Assembly: GCA_910574865.1 (NCBI GenBank)
Contig: CAJTDN010000013.1
Location: forward strand, 105,240-169,239
DNA from: Lachnospiraceae bacterium
GTDB taxonomy: Bacteria > Bacillota > Clostridia > Lachnospirales > Lachnospiraceae
Length of the DNA: 64,000 nucleotides
Direction: 5' to 3'
This document shows, in pieces, positions 53,001-59,686 of this stretch. Under the pieces are notes generated by a model. The model had not been told where the DNA came from. It ran no database searches and worked only from the letters and a program-made list of their open reading frames with translations. The translations under genes were made by a program, and so were the position numbers. The stretch's first letter is position 1; every line of letters begins with the position of its first letter.

Positions 53001-53610
53001 TCGCGTAGTTGTCCCATGCCTCGATGGCTTTGGTGAGTCCGTAAGAGACTAGGGCATCAATAGCCATGTTCCCGACAGTGGCGAGGGCGTTAAATGCAAA
53101 CTTGCTTGCCTTTGCACCGAGGGTTTGCTCTTTCATGGCCTTGTTTTGTTCAATTATTGATTCGCGGGCCTTGTCGTTCGCGGCGGCAACATTTTCCGTT
53201 TCAATAATCTGCCCTTCCAGTTGTTGGCCAAGTTTTGCATAGTGGCGTTCGCGTTTATTATCGGTATTGAATAGTTCCTGCCAGGTGGTCTCGTTTTTCG
53301 CAACCTGAATTGACATTTCGCTGATTCGTTCCGTCGCTTTGTTCAGGCCTTCTCCCTCTAACTTTGGAAACATCTCGTCAACGTCAATCGGTTGTTTTTT
53401 CGTGCTTTCCTTCGGCTTGGATAGATAGCTCCAAAAACTTCCAACTTGTGCTTTGGCTTCATTCTTCGTGGTTTTATTTTCCTTTGCTATTTTTTTTATG
53501 TCTGTATCTCTACTACGATAGGCTTCTGCAAAATCGTTAATTGATTTTTTCCCAACCCCTATCTTTGCCATCCACGTATCAATATCATTATCAAATGTTT
53601 TGAGAATCAT
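47056..53610 (-). CDS. phage tail tape-measure-like protein (C-terminal 2184 aa)
   Basis: This is a very long helical protein, with coiled coils over most of its length and a hydrophobic segment near residues 165-190. It has a Ser/Asn/Pro/Gly repeat region (GSNPSSNSYSGSN) around residue 1330, and a C-terminus with QCAMYYAKMGFGGRYTGSAE and TLLLANPIAESVRKMGEEF. The tape measure sets tail length and crosses the membrane during injection. ATG 53610 has only a weak GAATGGT site, and the start of typical tape measures is missing; it is found in two pieces at 55071-56865. So this is probably the main body of a gene split by an insertion (53640-55085) and may no longer be expressed as a full tape measure. 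Its 3' part is duplicated at 61525-64000. Confidence 0.75.
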   Translation of the reverse strand: MILKTFDNDIDTWMAKIGVGKKSINDFAEAYRSRDTDIKKIAKENKTTKNEAKAQVGSFWSYLSKPKESTKKQPIDVDEMFPKLEGEGLNKATERISEMSIQVAKNETTWQELFNTDNKRERHYAKLGQQLEGQIIETENVAAANDKARESIIEQNKAMKEQTLGAKASKFAFNALATVGNMAIDALVSYGLTKAIEAWDNYANTQENAIERGNEAFDRMQQNQSKIANAQSVFDSIKSNTVISDDGREITRFEQLSSGVSSLGENISLTKGEFEEYNSILAQLSGAGLTATTSMSALEAQIKNLRTEANRDTLKGLGDWVDGFNAKNNQMANDFTKEIGYQQKINALDKIYKNEDNGFQAQNVKKLSWWEELGGNYAASMQMQAASQQFSSDASRMLTESAQEITDETLQLATDTEALEEIAKEFDIDIFDESGEFSYEKYSSDNVQKQLADARKTLMSEVESEVRQSAGYLQALFENSDGFDKLSETTASMVSGIFNNIDYDTVSASMLDTNGNLSKDKMETWVKDLAGNLANEDIQEQFNELFILGSKKDKMTYSEYKSQSEELIGYISGQVPELSESLLRKSSGLDDVVEDLEASYNRIVKKFGVRNADRLNTSDLKIAAEIIADDGFSGTFDDLLVKIYTANQAFKDLNSNAHFDAISAADQTENAGDDYLKGIRYLEEAKEMYDKGLIGTDDFKARAAYFSPTGSDDSVNFADNYERAKRYLAEDESGLTNFLNDLQAKGYATSEALADGTTSWSYNINDLERCAQDMGMSFEWLMDMFGRLEDYDFHNNFVASVEDGSERIADLSRELVEAEAKLAELEADPQSGQMAIDQQREKVNQLRSDILQTQDAMGQVAARSAEDYKKQIDLAKASINTLKEERERILRENTYGDDTERVASLMEDQIREWASENNIELDAKLNIVNEDSIQGEVYNAVYAGLDEAQHEAEEANEKLLELGKTDTTFDFDTTDAEELENQITEASKLLEEFKNEDGTVNINLEGAEEAELILETLVRMRDELAGNQVAMSIDTSQIEGELGHGLSLIQSFQEQLNNYQKAALENGNTEIAQIKMQNVAEALNKLPNDVRVALGLDDEGFQAAIDNVMATKIDVEAGVELDRASLQIISDTIAGITPEQLVAAGVDPTLVEGYTNEDKVDDEGNLVVWDNDTTKVDEYIQKHKWAFGTVIWNNLTGAIDAFIETVKNVTGHVTWTSSGAVSATGSAGSLVQQALDKARQVTTGSNADGTFHAHANGTDIAIRHSEEAIVNELGEEGLIRNGVFTKILGGMRKMKLRVGDIILNHKQVRELERNGYVTSNGGRGKLIGAYGGGAGGGSLPGGSSSGGGPGSNAYSGPNPNSNSHSGSNPSSNSYSGSNSNPSSNPGTSSSEDAEKTLKTYDWVENKIKSIERAIDRLDQAVERTYRNWAERNGALYKEMEAINGEIQTQAQAGQEYMRKADESGLSDYYKALVRDGGLSIEDIQDEALQEQIADYQEWYEKARDCEDAIEDLKDDLADLAKTNFDNVSQEFEDQLDVIEHTMDMIDGYIDQTEERGYLAATAYYDSLMKLEKDNISMLQKEYDALTDALAGAVASGNLEKYSEDWYDMYASILDVDEALQDATTSLYEYRNAMRELEWSYFETKETYISRLAEESDWLIGLLEKQGKLMDDNGNFTDAGTATKGLHAINYGTYMSQADDYAKEIQKINAELAKDPYNTTLIEKRDDLLKSQRECIDAAYDEIDAVKDLISDAYDKQLDALQQVIDKRKDALDAEKDLYDYQKTIAEKTEKVSSLGKQMNAYAGDDSEEARSTVQQLKVDLEKAKSDLEETEYDKWLSDQERLMDDLYNEYETLLNQKLDDINFVMSEMIDSANNNAGTIVDTLNTATTSVGTTLSDNMNTVWTSSNGIVTKYGENFTTGLSGIATTLETIKNLVNSMVSASQQKAAQQAAEQTARQQAAANKAPASNPLPSATVPPQNMQANNNNGTDTSFFVPKKDFYPKNKLNVDVSIVDRLKYHDFDSSFSQCAMYYAKMGFGGRYTGSAEQNTRMVQWMKSHGLHRGGEIGDLIKGTNDTGFALVKTGETVLTEQATRNLKDTLLLANPIAESVRKMGEEFNHASLAGMSNTQNVGNVTLDIDNITLPNVKNYDEFKTALLSDNHFEKVMGQALTDRVMGRNSMNKFRYI
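47469..49935 (-). repeat. direct duplication, copy 1 (3' part of tape-measure gene)
   Basis: This ~2.47-kb stretch matches 61525-64000 nearly base for base, with scattered single changes and one 9-nt insertion in the other copy (adding a GLN-type triplet near position 61950). Homology ends sharply at GCGTGTTCTG (47469/61525) and continues beyond the right window edge. Confidence 0.95.
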
Positions 53611-53630
53611 ACCATTCTTTAATAAAGCTG

Positions 53631-53659
53631 TGGACACTTTATTTTCTTTATGATAATAT
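53631..53659 (+). promoter_or_regulatory. promoter of the zinc-ribbon gene
   Basis: TGGACA (53631-53636) and TAATAT (53654-53659), 17 bp apart. It points opposite to the tail genes and ends 33 nt before ATG 53692. Confidence 0.55.
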
Positions 53660-53691
53660 AAATAAAATGAGCATATGAAGGAGGTCTGAAT

Positions 53692-54195
53692 ATGAGAGTA
53701 AAGTTTATTTGTGAAAGTTGCGGAGACATAGAATTTGATGACGAAAATTATCAATGTCCTATTTGCAATACTAAACTCACAAAAGTAGGATTCATGGATG
53801 GACATAAGCTTATAAATATAAATGGCGAACAAAGAATCCAGTGGTTAGAAAATAAGTTAGGCCATCCATTATCGGATGAAATGAATAACTTACGAGAGGA
53901 CTATTATAAAAAGAAAAGATTGGAACGTGAGAAACAAAAAGAGGAAGAGCAAAGAAGGTTTGAAGAAGAAAGAAAAACATATGAGTGGAGAGCCATGCAA
54001 AATGCCTATAACAGTATAAGTAATCCATCAAGTGCGAGGAGTAATGTCCCCAAATGTCCGGTTTGTGGTTCGACCAGCCTTAAAAAGATATCACTTACCA
54101 CGAGGGCGGTAAAGACGGCCGCCTTTGGCACAATCGGGGCGATTGACGATGCGGGCAAAACTTACAAGTGCGAAAACTGCGGAAGTAAGTTCTGA
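53692..54195 (+). CDS. zinc-ribbon protein inserted in the tape-measure gene
   Basis: This is a 167-residue protein on the strand opposite to the tail module. The N-terminal ribbon is C-x2-C-x12-C-x2-C (CESCGDIEFDDENYQCPICN). A charged coiled coil follows (KKKRLEREKQKEEEQRRFEE). A C-terminal ribbon is CPVCGSTSLKKIS, then AAFGTIGAIDDAGKTYKCEN and CG. The GTIGAIDDAGKT(Y/F)KC end is common in Firmicute proteins of unknown function. AAGGAGG precedes the ATG. It has its own promoter and terminator and is AT-rich, like a phage moron. It may alter the host or defend it; nothing in the sequence shows which. Confidence 0.75.
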   Translation: MRVKFICESCGDIEFDDENYQCPICNTKLTKVGFMDGHKLININGEQRIQWLENKLGHPLSDEMNNLREDYYKKKRLEREKQKEEEQRRFEEERKTYEWRAMQNAYNSISNPSSARSNVPKCPVCGSTSLKKISLTTRAVKTAAFGTIGAIDDAGKTYKCENCGSKF

Positions 54196-54306
54196 GCGCG
54201 AAGCTACCACATACCTTACAAGATAAATTGTACATGACAACCCCGGTTTCAATACCGCGAACCTGATTGATTTAATTGTTTTTTTATCCTGCTTCTCCAT
54301 TAATCG

Positions 54307-54337
54307 AACCGTCCAAGCATATTTTTGCTGGACGGTT
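54307..54337 (+). terminator. terminator of the zinc-ribbon gene
   Basis: AACCGTCCAAGCA pairs with TGCTGGACGGTT with one bulged A and a TATTTT loop. TTTGCCATTTTT follows. It lies 110 nt after the stop. Confidence 0.75.
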
Positions 54338-55070
54338 TGCCATTTTTAATAACTTCTTGTATTCTTCGTTGGCCTTGCATTCCCCAAATGCGTTCACCCA
54401 TTCACTGTTTCTGTCCTTTTTGTAACTGATTTCTCGGCTTTTTCCTTGTATCCAACTGTATGATTGGATATTCCACTAAATTCCATCACATTCCAGTTTG
54501 CTGGCGCAAACCGTCTCGCAACCGCTCCGATTGTTGATTGTATTGCCGTCTGGAGCGAAGCGGTTCATGCCCATCAAACTTCATCTTAATCTTGTCAAAT
54601 CCCATTAAACTTCACCAAATTCTATCACATTCCCAGTTGTCTTCTTATCAACCACGACAACGGCGGTTCCACGGATGCGAAAGCGGGAGACAAGTTCCTG
54701 CTGAATAATGTACCGTCGCATCTCGGCATAGTACCGAATGTATATTCTTCCGCCAGCGTTTCATCTGGGCGGCTGTGGCCATTTCATTACTGTGGGGGTT
54801 CATCATCACGCGGATGGGCGTGAAGAGAGGCTTCCCTGCGGATCTCATCTGGTGCCACCTTGCGGCGGCAGACACAAGATTCCCCGTCCCATATTATTCA
54901 ATGGGAGCGATGTTCATCGCCATATCGACCTTCATGGCAAATGGGCCATGAATTTTATTTACCGCCATGTACCGCATGGCGGGCATAGAACGGCTGGTGC
55001 CCTTGTCACATCAACCCAAAACTATGCTGTCGGCACGTCCACAAACATTTGACTTTGTGATGGCATACTA
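54338..55070. other. 733-bp gene-poor stretch inside the tape-measure break
   Basis: No complete gene is supported. Around 54480-54620 there are degenerate short repeats of a (A/G)TTCCATCACATTCC type and an imperfect inverted pair (GCAACCGCTCC with GGAGCGAAGCGGTT). On the plus strand 54748-54951 is open and gives a hydrophobic peptide (FIWAAVAISLLWGFIITRMG), possibly a membrane-protein fragment. On the minus strand ~54620-54740 gives RRYIIQQELVSRFRIRGTAV. I recognise neither; both lack ribosome sites. Confidence 0.4.
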
Positions 55071-55984
55071 TTATGATTCAGCCATACCGACGTTTTTTAA
55101 CCCGGCGAACAAGCCGGCCCCGAGCATAAGTGTCTTTAAGGAACCGAGTTTGCCTATGATGCCGTCGAACGCCGACACGGCATTGGTGCCGAGGTCGACG
55201 AAGAACTTTAACAAATCCGAGTCAAGCACGTTTTTCGACAGCGATTGGAAAGCGGCGTCAAACTGTTGGAGCTTCGCGTCCATGGAACCCATCCAACGTT
55301 CCTGTTCCTGCATGGCGAAGCCCTGGGAACTGAGCGCGGCCTCGTAGGCGCTCTGGATCTGCCCGGACTGGAACGCCTCGATGAAGGCGGTGCCTTGCTT
55401 CCCGTGCTGCCTGCCGAACAGAAGCTCCGACAGGTCGGCCTTGCCATTACCGGCCAGGGAATCGTATACTTTGGAAATGTCCGACATGATGTCATAGTAA
55501 TCCTTGACGTTCCCCGCCCCGTCGAAGATGTTCACCCTCCCGTGGGTGAGCTTTAAAACCTGGTTCTGCACCTTGCGGACGGAGTCGCCGGCCGTGCCGA
55601 CTTCCTCGCCGAGTTCCTCCAGATCGTCCTTCATGCCCCGGACGCGCAGGCTCCCGACCGTCAGGAAGTCACCGAACGCAGAAGCGTCCTTTGTGATTTT
55701 CGTGCCGCCGGCGAGCATGGCGAGCGTCTTGTCGAGGCCGGTGCCGCTGGCGGCCATGGCGGAAGCGGAGTGCGACAGCCCGTCGCCCAGGTCCCTCACG
55801 GAAGTCGCGTACTCTCCGCCCACCTTGCCCAGCTTGTCCACGATGGTGATGGAGTCCGCCGCCTCCACGTTGAAGGCCTTCATGACCGTCGCCATGTCGC
55901 GGATGGCGGTGCCGTCGTCAACCTTGCCGATGTTGGAAAGGACGGACGAGACTTCTGCCAGTTTGCCGGCTTTTTCAAGTGAAT
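55071..55984 (-). CDS. tape-measure gene, exon 2 (after group I intron)
   Basis: This frame encodes the PhageMin-tail-like part of a tape measure: SLEKAGKLAEVSSVLSNIGK, YATSVRDLGDGLSHSASAMA, LAGGTKITKDASAFGDFLTV, LSELLFGRQHGKQGTAFIEA and DLLKFFVDLGTNAVSAFDGI. An ATG at 55988 would add only M-D inside the intron end. Joined to exon 1 by removal of 55985-56555, the codon at the junction becomes TAT (Tyr), giving NWAKLG-Y-SLEKAGKLAE with no frame shift; the product is then 407 residues. It stops early at KNVGMAES, where tape measures normally continue, so the 3' end was lost by the second insertion. Confidence 0.85.
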
Positions 55985-56555
55985 CCATTTGTTACTCTTT
56001 CCGGAAGAAGTGGAAAGGGGTAGGTCATTTCTGCCTACCTCTGCAAGTTCATTACAATTATAAAATGATACAAGCGTCAAAAGGTCATGCGTTTCATGCT
56101 TGCATGAAAAAGGATGACTTTGGGACGCTCTAATCATAAAATTGTCCGATTATGTTTGCAGAGCAGACCATACCTTCATCTTGTACCCTCCGGGCATACC
56201 GTATCTGGCGCGCTTCGCGCCAGCGGACTTTCCGAGTCCGTCAAGGTATGCCCAAGGGCATCCCTTAACACATGCCTCTGCGGAGCGGGCGAATCCTCCG
56301 GGTTCGTCAAGGTATAAAAGATGGTTAGCATACGCCCCATGATTACTCATGGGACTGTGGTCGTTACGGGATCTTTGATACTCTGTATTTTTACGGCGTG
56401 TGCCGCTTGCAACGAAACAATATGCCGCCATTTTCGACATCTGAGCCATATTTATAAGTATCAAAGTCTTACCCTCGGTATTGTCCTTCTCAGGAGTTCC
56501 ACCGATTTGAGCTAACTGTTTACCCGCATGTCACCATGCGGGGGACCGTTTGTTC
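55985..56555 (-). ncRNA. group I self-splicing intron in the tape-measure gene (571 nt)
   Basis: Read on the minus strand, the segment has the paired core of phage group I introns (IA-like). A hairpin CCCGCATG-GTGA-CATGCGGG lies at intron nt 14-33. P3 is GTTAGC (40-45) with GCTAAC (227-232). P4 is TCGGT (51-55) with ACCGA (77-81). P5 is TCC with GGA. P6/P6a is GGG and CTTTGATACT (90-99) with AGTATCAAAG (174-183) and CCC. P7 is GACCA (194-198, in CGTAACGACCACAG) with TGGTC (386-390, in GAAGGTATGGTCTGCTCTGC). A CCCATGA-GTAA-TCATGGG hairpin sits between P7 and P3, as in IA2 introns. The exon ends in T and the intron in G, as required. It resembles the T4 td intron, where P7 is GACTA/TAGTC. No homing endonuclease is encoded. 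A copy of the GATACC repeat lies in the 3' part. Confidence 0.87.
56067..56129. repeat. GATACC-type element, half copy inside the intron
   Basis: GATACAAGCGTCAAAAGGTC, then ATGC(GTTTCATGCTTGCATGAAA), GGATGACTTTGGGACGC. It matches the left half of the GATACC...GGTATC element (GTCAAA, TCATG, CATGCTTGCATG, TTTGG-A-C). The GGTATC end is missing. It lies in the peripheral 3' region of the intron, away from the core. Confidence 0.65.
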
Positions 56556-56865
56556 AGCCTAGTTTCGCCCAGTTGGCCGTCTGGTCAACCAGGCTGGAAA
56601 TCGACCTTCCCAGGTCATGCGCCGACTTGCTCGCGGAATTTAGGAAGCTGTCGTATCTTTTGGCGGTCGCGTCCGTCACCGTGTAGAGGTTCGTCATCGC
56701 CGTGTCGATCGCGTGCACCTCCTGCGGTATTTTCTGGAGACGCTTGATGACCGCCGAAACGCCGGAACTTGGGGACAGCCACCGCGCGAAGCTTTTTCCG
56801 GCTTCGTCGAGCTGGTTTTTGATGCTTTTTACTAATTTTTCCAATGTTTTTAAATCGTTATCCAT
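56556..56865 (-). CDS. tape-measure gene, exon 1
   Basis: These 103 codons start MDNDLKTLEKLVKSIKNQLD behind an AAGGAGG site. They include TDATAKRYDSFLNSASKSAH and LGRSISSLVDQTANWAKLG, the conserved N-terminal block of Firmicute phage tape measures (normally followed by Y/F-S-L-x-x-A). The frame meets TGA exactly at the intron border; the T belongs to the exon. Unspliced, only a 103-residue fragment is made. Confidence 0.85.
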
Positions 56866-56917
56866 AAGTTTGTCTTACCTCCTTGTTTTGTAAAGACTTC
56901 GTTTACCCAATTGTTAT

Positions 56918-57190
56918 TCATATGGTTATGTTACTTCCTTTCGTTGTCTGCCCGCTTCCGATGGGGCGGTTTTCGCGCCATTTTTCGTAAACCCAGCGGA
57001 TTTCGGACTTTAGGAACCAGCATACCAGCCGGCCCTTTTTGCCTTTCTCTTCGGACTCGCACGTGAACACGGGCTGCACGCCCCTTGACGTGTAAAATAT
57101 GATCTGCCTGATATGGTCGATGGGGACGAGGTTTTCCTCCCCGTAGCAGTCCATCACGTCTTTTTTGGTTTCTAATTTAAATGTTGCCAT
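56918..57190 (-). CDS. small phage tail-region protein (90 aa)
   Basis: This is a 90-residue basic protein: MATFKLETKKDVMDCYGEEN, LVPIDHIRQIIFYTSRGVQP, VFTCESEEKGKKGRLVCWFL. I do not recognise it; the KSEIRWVYEKWRENRP end is charged. It occupies the position between tail assembly proteins and the tape measure, as is common for small accessory proteins. The second ATG (57190) is at a better distance from AAAGGAG than the first (57193). Confidence 0.65.
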   Translation of the reverse strand: MATFKLETKKDVMDCYGEENLVPIDHIRQIIFYTSRGVQPVFTCESEEKGKKGRLVCWFLKSEIRWVYEKWRENRPIGSGQTTKGSNITI

Positions 57191-57204
57191 CATGGCTCCT
57201 TTCC

Positions 57205-57336
57205 TGTGTTATAGGAAACTTCCTTCCCTATAACACAAAACCCTCCGGGGGATGCGCACTCTGCGCCTAAGGAAAATGGCTGCTGACGCAGCCGCGCTCC
57301 GGCGCGAGAGTTTCGCAAGCAAAACTCTTTTTTTTT
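57205..57336. repeat. three-hairpin dispersed repeat, copy B
   Basis: TGTGTTATAGG with CCTATAACACA, then CCCTCCGGGGGATGCGCAC, a GCTGCTGACGCAGC hairpin, and GGCGCGAGAGTTTCGC with a mutated partner GCAAAACTCT, followed by nine T. Same order and spacing as copy A at 36250-36373. It separates two tail genes and its T-run faces the plus strand. Confidence 0.8.
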
Positions 57337-58090
57337 ATGGTAAATCTATACCCTTAAACCAGGCGGCCGCGTCGAAGTGGTTGTCCTTGTTTCCCCATGC
57401 CGCGACGGCACTGGCCTGGATGTCATAGATGTTGTTGTTGGAAATCCGTGAAAAGCAGTCCCAGAGCTGGTACACCGTCAGGTCCCAGATGTTTAAAATG
57501 TTAAGCGACGGGCTTCGGTTCGCGACGGCAGATATGATGTTTCCCAGCTCCATGTTCTTGTCCGCCTTTTCCTGCTTCTTTTTTTGCGACCGTCCTTTTT
57601 GGAGCTTTTTCGCGATTTCCAAGGCCTTTTTGTTTTTAATCCTTGAAAAATCATCTTCCTGGCCGGGGCGGATGCAGACGCGCTGGCAGATGACGTCGCG
57701 CACCTGCGGGTAGGAATCCCTCGTGATGGCGCCGACTTTCCCGTTTTCATTTTGAATCAGGAAGCATCTGTCCTGCCTGGAGTAGACGACGTCTTCCGCC
57801 ATGAAAAAATTCAAGACCTTTTCCAGCAGGCCGGCGGACTGTTCGTTCGCGGTCCAGAAATCGAACATGTCCAGATTCGATTTTTCCTCGTCCGACAAGC
57901 TGCCATAGTCTTTTGCGTGTCCGCTCATGGAAAGGTATTTTTCCAAATCCATCAGCAATAATTCCAGGTAAAACTGGTAGGTATCGTATCTGATGGAAAC
58001 GATGTCCCGCAGTTTCGGCGAGAGGATGCCGCCCACGTTTTCCATGTGCACCGGTTTCGGTGACAATAAATCAAGATAATCCAGTTTCAA
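57335..58090 (-). CDS. phage tail-region protein (251 aa), possible tail assembly chaperone
   Basis: This is a 251-residue soluble protein starting (TTG) MKLDYLDLLSPKPVHMENVG and containing ILSPKLRDIVSIRYDTYQFY, FWTANEQSAGLLEKVLNFFM and a Lys-rich segment (KKLQKGRSQKKKQEKADKN). I know it as a recurrent protein between the major tail and tape-measure genes of clostridial phages; assembly chaperone is inference by position. TTG 58090 has GGGAGGTG 6 nt upstream; the earlier ATG 58150 overlaps the previous gene. Confidence 0.6.
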   Translation of the reverse strand: MKLDYLDLLSPKPVHMENVGGILSPKLRDIVSIRYDTYQFYLELLLMDLEKYLSMSGHAKDYGSLSDEEKSNLDMFDFWTANEQSAGLLEKVLNFFMAEDVVYSRQDRCFLIQNENGKVGAITRDSYPQVRDVICQRVCIRPGQEDDFSRIKNKKALEIAKKLQKGRSQKKKQEKADKNMELGNIISAVANRSPSLNILNIWDLTVYQLWDCFSRISNNNIYDIQASAVAAWGNKDNHFDAAAWFKGIDLP

Positions 58091-58095
58091 GGGTA

Positions 58096-58578
58096 TCACC
58101 TCCCCGTTTTGAACGCCGGCACCGTATACGTCATCAGTTTCCCGTAGCATTTGTCATCGGGGAAGAAATGCTCCACGGACGCCAGCTGGAGTTTCCCGAT
58201 GCCGAACCCGTCGGATTCCCTCAGCCGGCGTTCTATCATGTCTGCCAGGATGTCCGCCCTCGTTCCGGCGTATCCGTCTTTCGAGTATTTCATGTGTTGT
58301 TTCTGGCAACATGCCCGGATACAGATTTTCATCTCTTTGATGGTGCTGGTGGGGATTTTGGGCATGTCCACCTCGACGCAGATGTATGACGTCGCGTCTG
58401 TTTGTGCCCCGTCGGCATGAAGATACGGGAATATTTGTGAATACGGCAGGTTTTGCACGTCTTCCGCGGTATATGGCCGCTTGTCAAACAGCAGCTCGCA
58501 GATATCCCCGGAATCCTGGAACGCCGCTATCAGGTTGTCCTTATAAAGCCCCATGTCTTTTAAAATGCTGGTTTCCAA
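58096..58578 (-). CDS. phage tail-region protein (160 aa)
   Basis: This is a 160-residue protein starting (TTG) METSILKDMGLYKDNLIAAF, with ICELLFDKRPYTAEDVQNLP, SYICVEVDMPKIPTSTIKEM and CCQKQHMKYSKDGYAGTRAD. I do not have a firm family. The size and position next to the major tail protein suggest a tail completion, terminator or minor tail protein. TTG 58578 follows AAAAGGAGG at 8 nt, which I prefer over ATG 58626 (no site). Confidence 0.6.
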   Translation of the reverse strand: METSILKDMGLYKDNLIAAFQDSGDICELLFDKRPYTAEDVQNLPYSQIFPYLHADGAQTDATSYICVEVDMPKIPTSTIKEMKICIRACCQKQHMKYSKDGYAGTRADILADMIERRLRESDGFGIGKLQLASVEHFFPDDKCYGKLMTYTVPAFKTGR

Positions 58579-58708
58579 GTGAATCGCCTCCTTTTGTGTT
58601 ATGGTAAGTTTGTATTCGATAGCCATGGCCGTCACGACAAAGTGGTTGTTTGGGCTTTCTTGACGGGCGAGGCTCGAAAGCCCCGCCCCGCGTTTGCCAA
58701 GCTGCTTC

Positions 58709-59440
58709 CTATTCCTCGACCAACACCAGGTCAAGGATGTTGTCGTCGCCGTCGCACAGCAGGTCGCACGTAATCGTGACGCTGCCCGGGTCTCCGCTGT
58801 TGGAGAAGGAGAGCGACAGGTTGCCCTGCGGTGCCACCTTGTAGGCGGTCAGCTTGTACGGGAGCACCTCGTCGTCCTCGGTCTTCATGACCGTGTCGCC
58901 GTACACGATGAAGTTCTTTGGGATGCTGGTGGACTTGATGTTGATTCTCTGCACGCCTTCCGTGACTTCCTTCATGTAGTAGACGACGACCTTCGCGCCG
59001 CCGGCGAGGGCGGTGGCGAGCGTCACGGCCTTGTCGGCCACGGTGCAGGCCAGTTCCGTCCTGCAGTCATCGTCGTACGCGTAGACGGCGACACTTCCGG
59101 CCACCGGCGCGTCGGCCAGCGTGATGGCGGTTCCCGCCTCGTCCACGTTCGCCTCAATCCGGGTTACGAACTTGGCGGACTTGCTCATCTCGCCGCCGGT
59201 AATGAGTTGCCACAGCCTGGCTGTCTGGATCTGAGTCTCGATGGTCATCGTCCCGCCACGCTCCCCGGCGAACTGCACCCGTTTCGGGTGTCCCTTGCCG
59301 CCGTAGGCGAACACGGACTCGCCAGTGAGCTCGGTCGTGGTCACGTTGGCGAAGTCCAGGTTCAGAAATGGCTTCCTCGTGGAATAATCCACGAAAATGA
59401 GGTCGCAGACCTCTCGGTTGGTTAAATTTTTGTTTGACAT
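58709..59440 (-). CDS. major tail (tube) protein
   Basis: This is a 243-residue, beta-rich protein: FLNLDFANVTTTELTGESVF, GGKGHPKRVQFAGERGGTMT, IETQIQTARLWQLITGGEMS and, in the second half, a Big-like stretch (TAITLADAPVAGSVAVYAYD) inserted before FIVYGDTVMKTEDDEVLPYK and GNLSLSFSNSGDPGSVTITC. The overall pattern fits a siphovirus/myovirus tail tube. ATG 59440 follows AAGGAGG. A 247-nt region upstream holds a CCGGG..GTCAC/GTGACCCGG inverted repeat and no gene. Confidence 0.75.
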   Translation of the reverse strand: MSNKNLTNREVCDLIFVDYSTRKPFLNLDFANVTTTELTGESVFAYGGKGHPKRVQFAGERGGTMTIETQIQTARLWQLITGGEMSKSAKFVTRIEANVDEAGTAITLADAPVAGSVAVYAYDDDCRTELACTVADKAVTLATALAGGAKVVVYYMKEVTEGVQRINIKSTSIPKNFIVYGDTVMKTEDDEVLPYKLTAYKVAPQGNLSLSFSNSGDPGSVTITCDLLCDGDDNILDLVLVEE

Positions 59441-59686
59441 GGTTTTGTCCTCCTTAAGTTTTTTTGCGGGATGTGTTTTGCCCGCCTTGTTGAAACGTTT
59501 TTGACGGGCCGGCTGTCTGCCGGCCTTGTCGCGAGTTTGAAACTTATGCCACGGCACCGCGCCGCCGTATATCTCTAGCAGCCGCCGGGCAGTGTCACGG
59601 TTCAGCCAAGGCTGGATAGAGTGACCCGGTAGTTACTATCTCTATACATAAAAGAAAAACGGGCGGGATGTCCTGGAAGCCTTGTA

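Noticed and set aside
55071..55988. Independent start of a tape-measure protein at ATG 55988
   Set aside because: The ATG lies at the intron 3' end, has no ribosome site, and the protein would lack the conserved N-terminus that exon 1 supplies.
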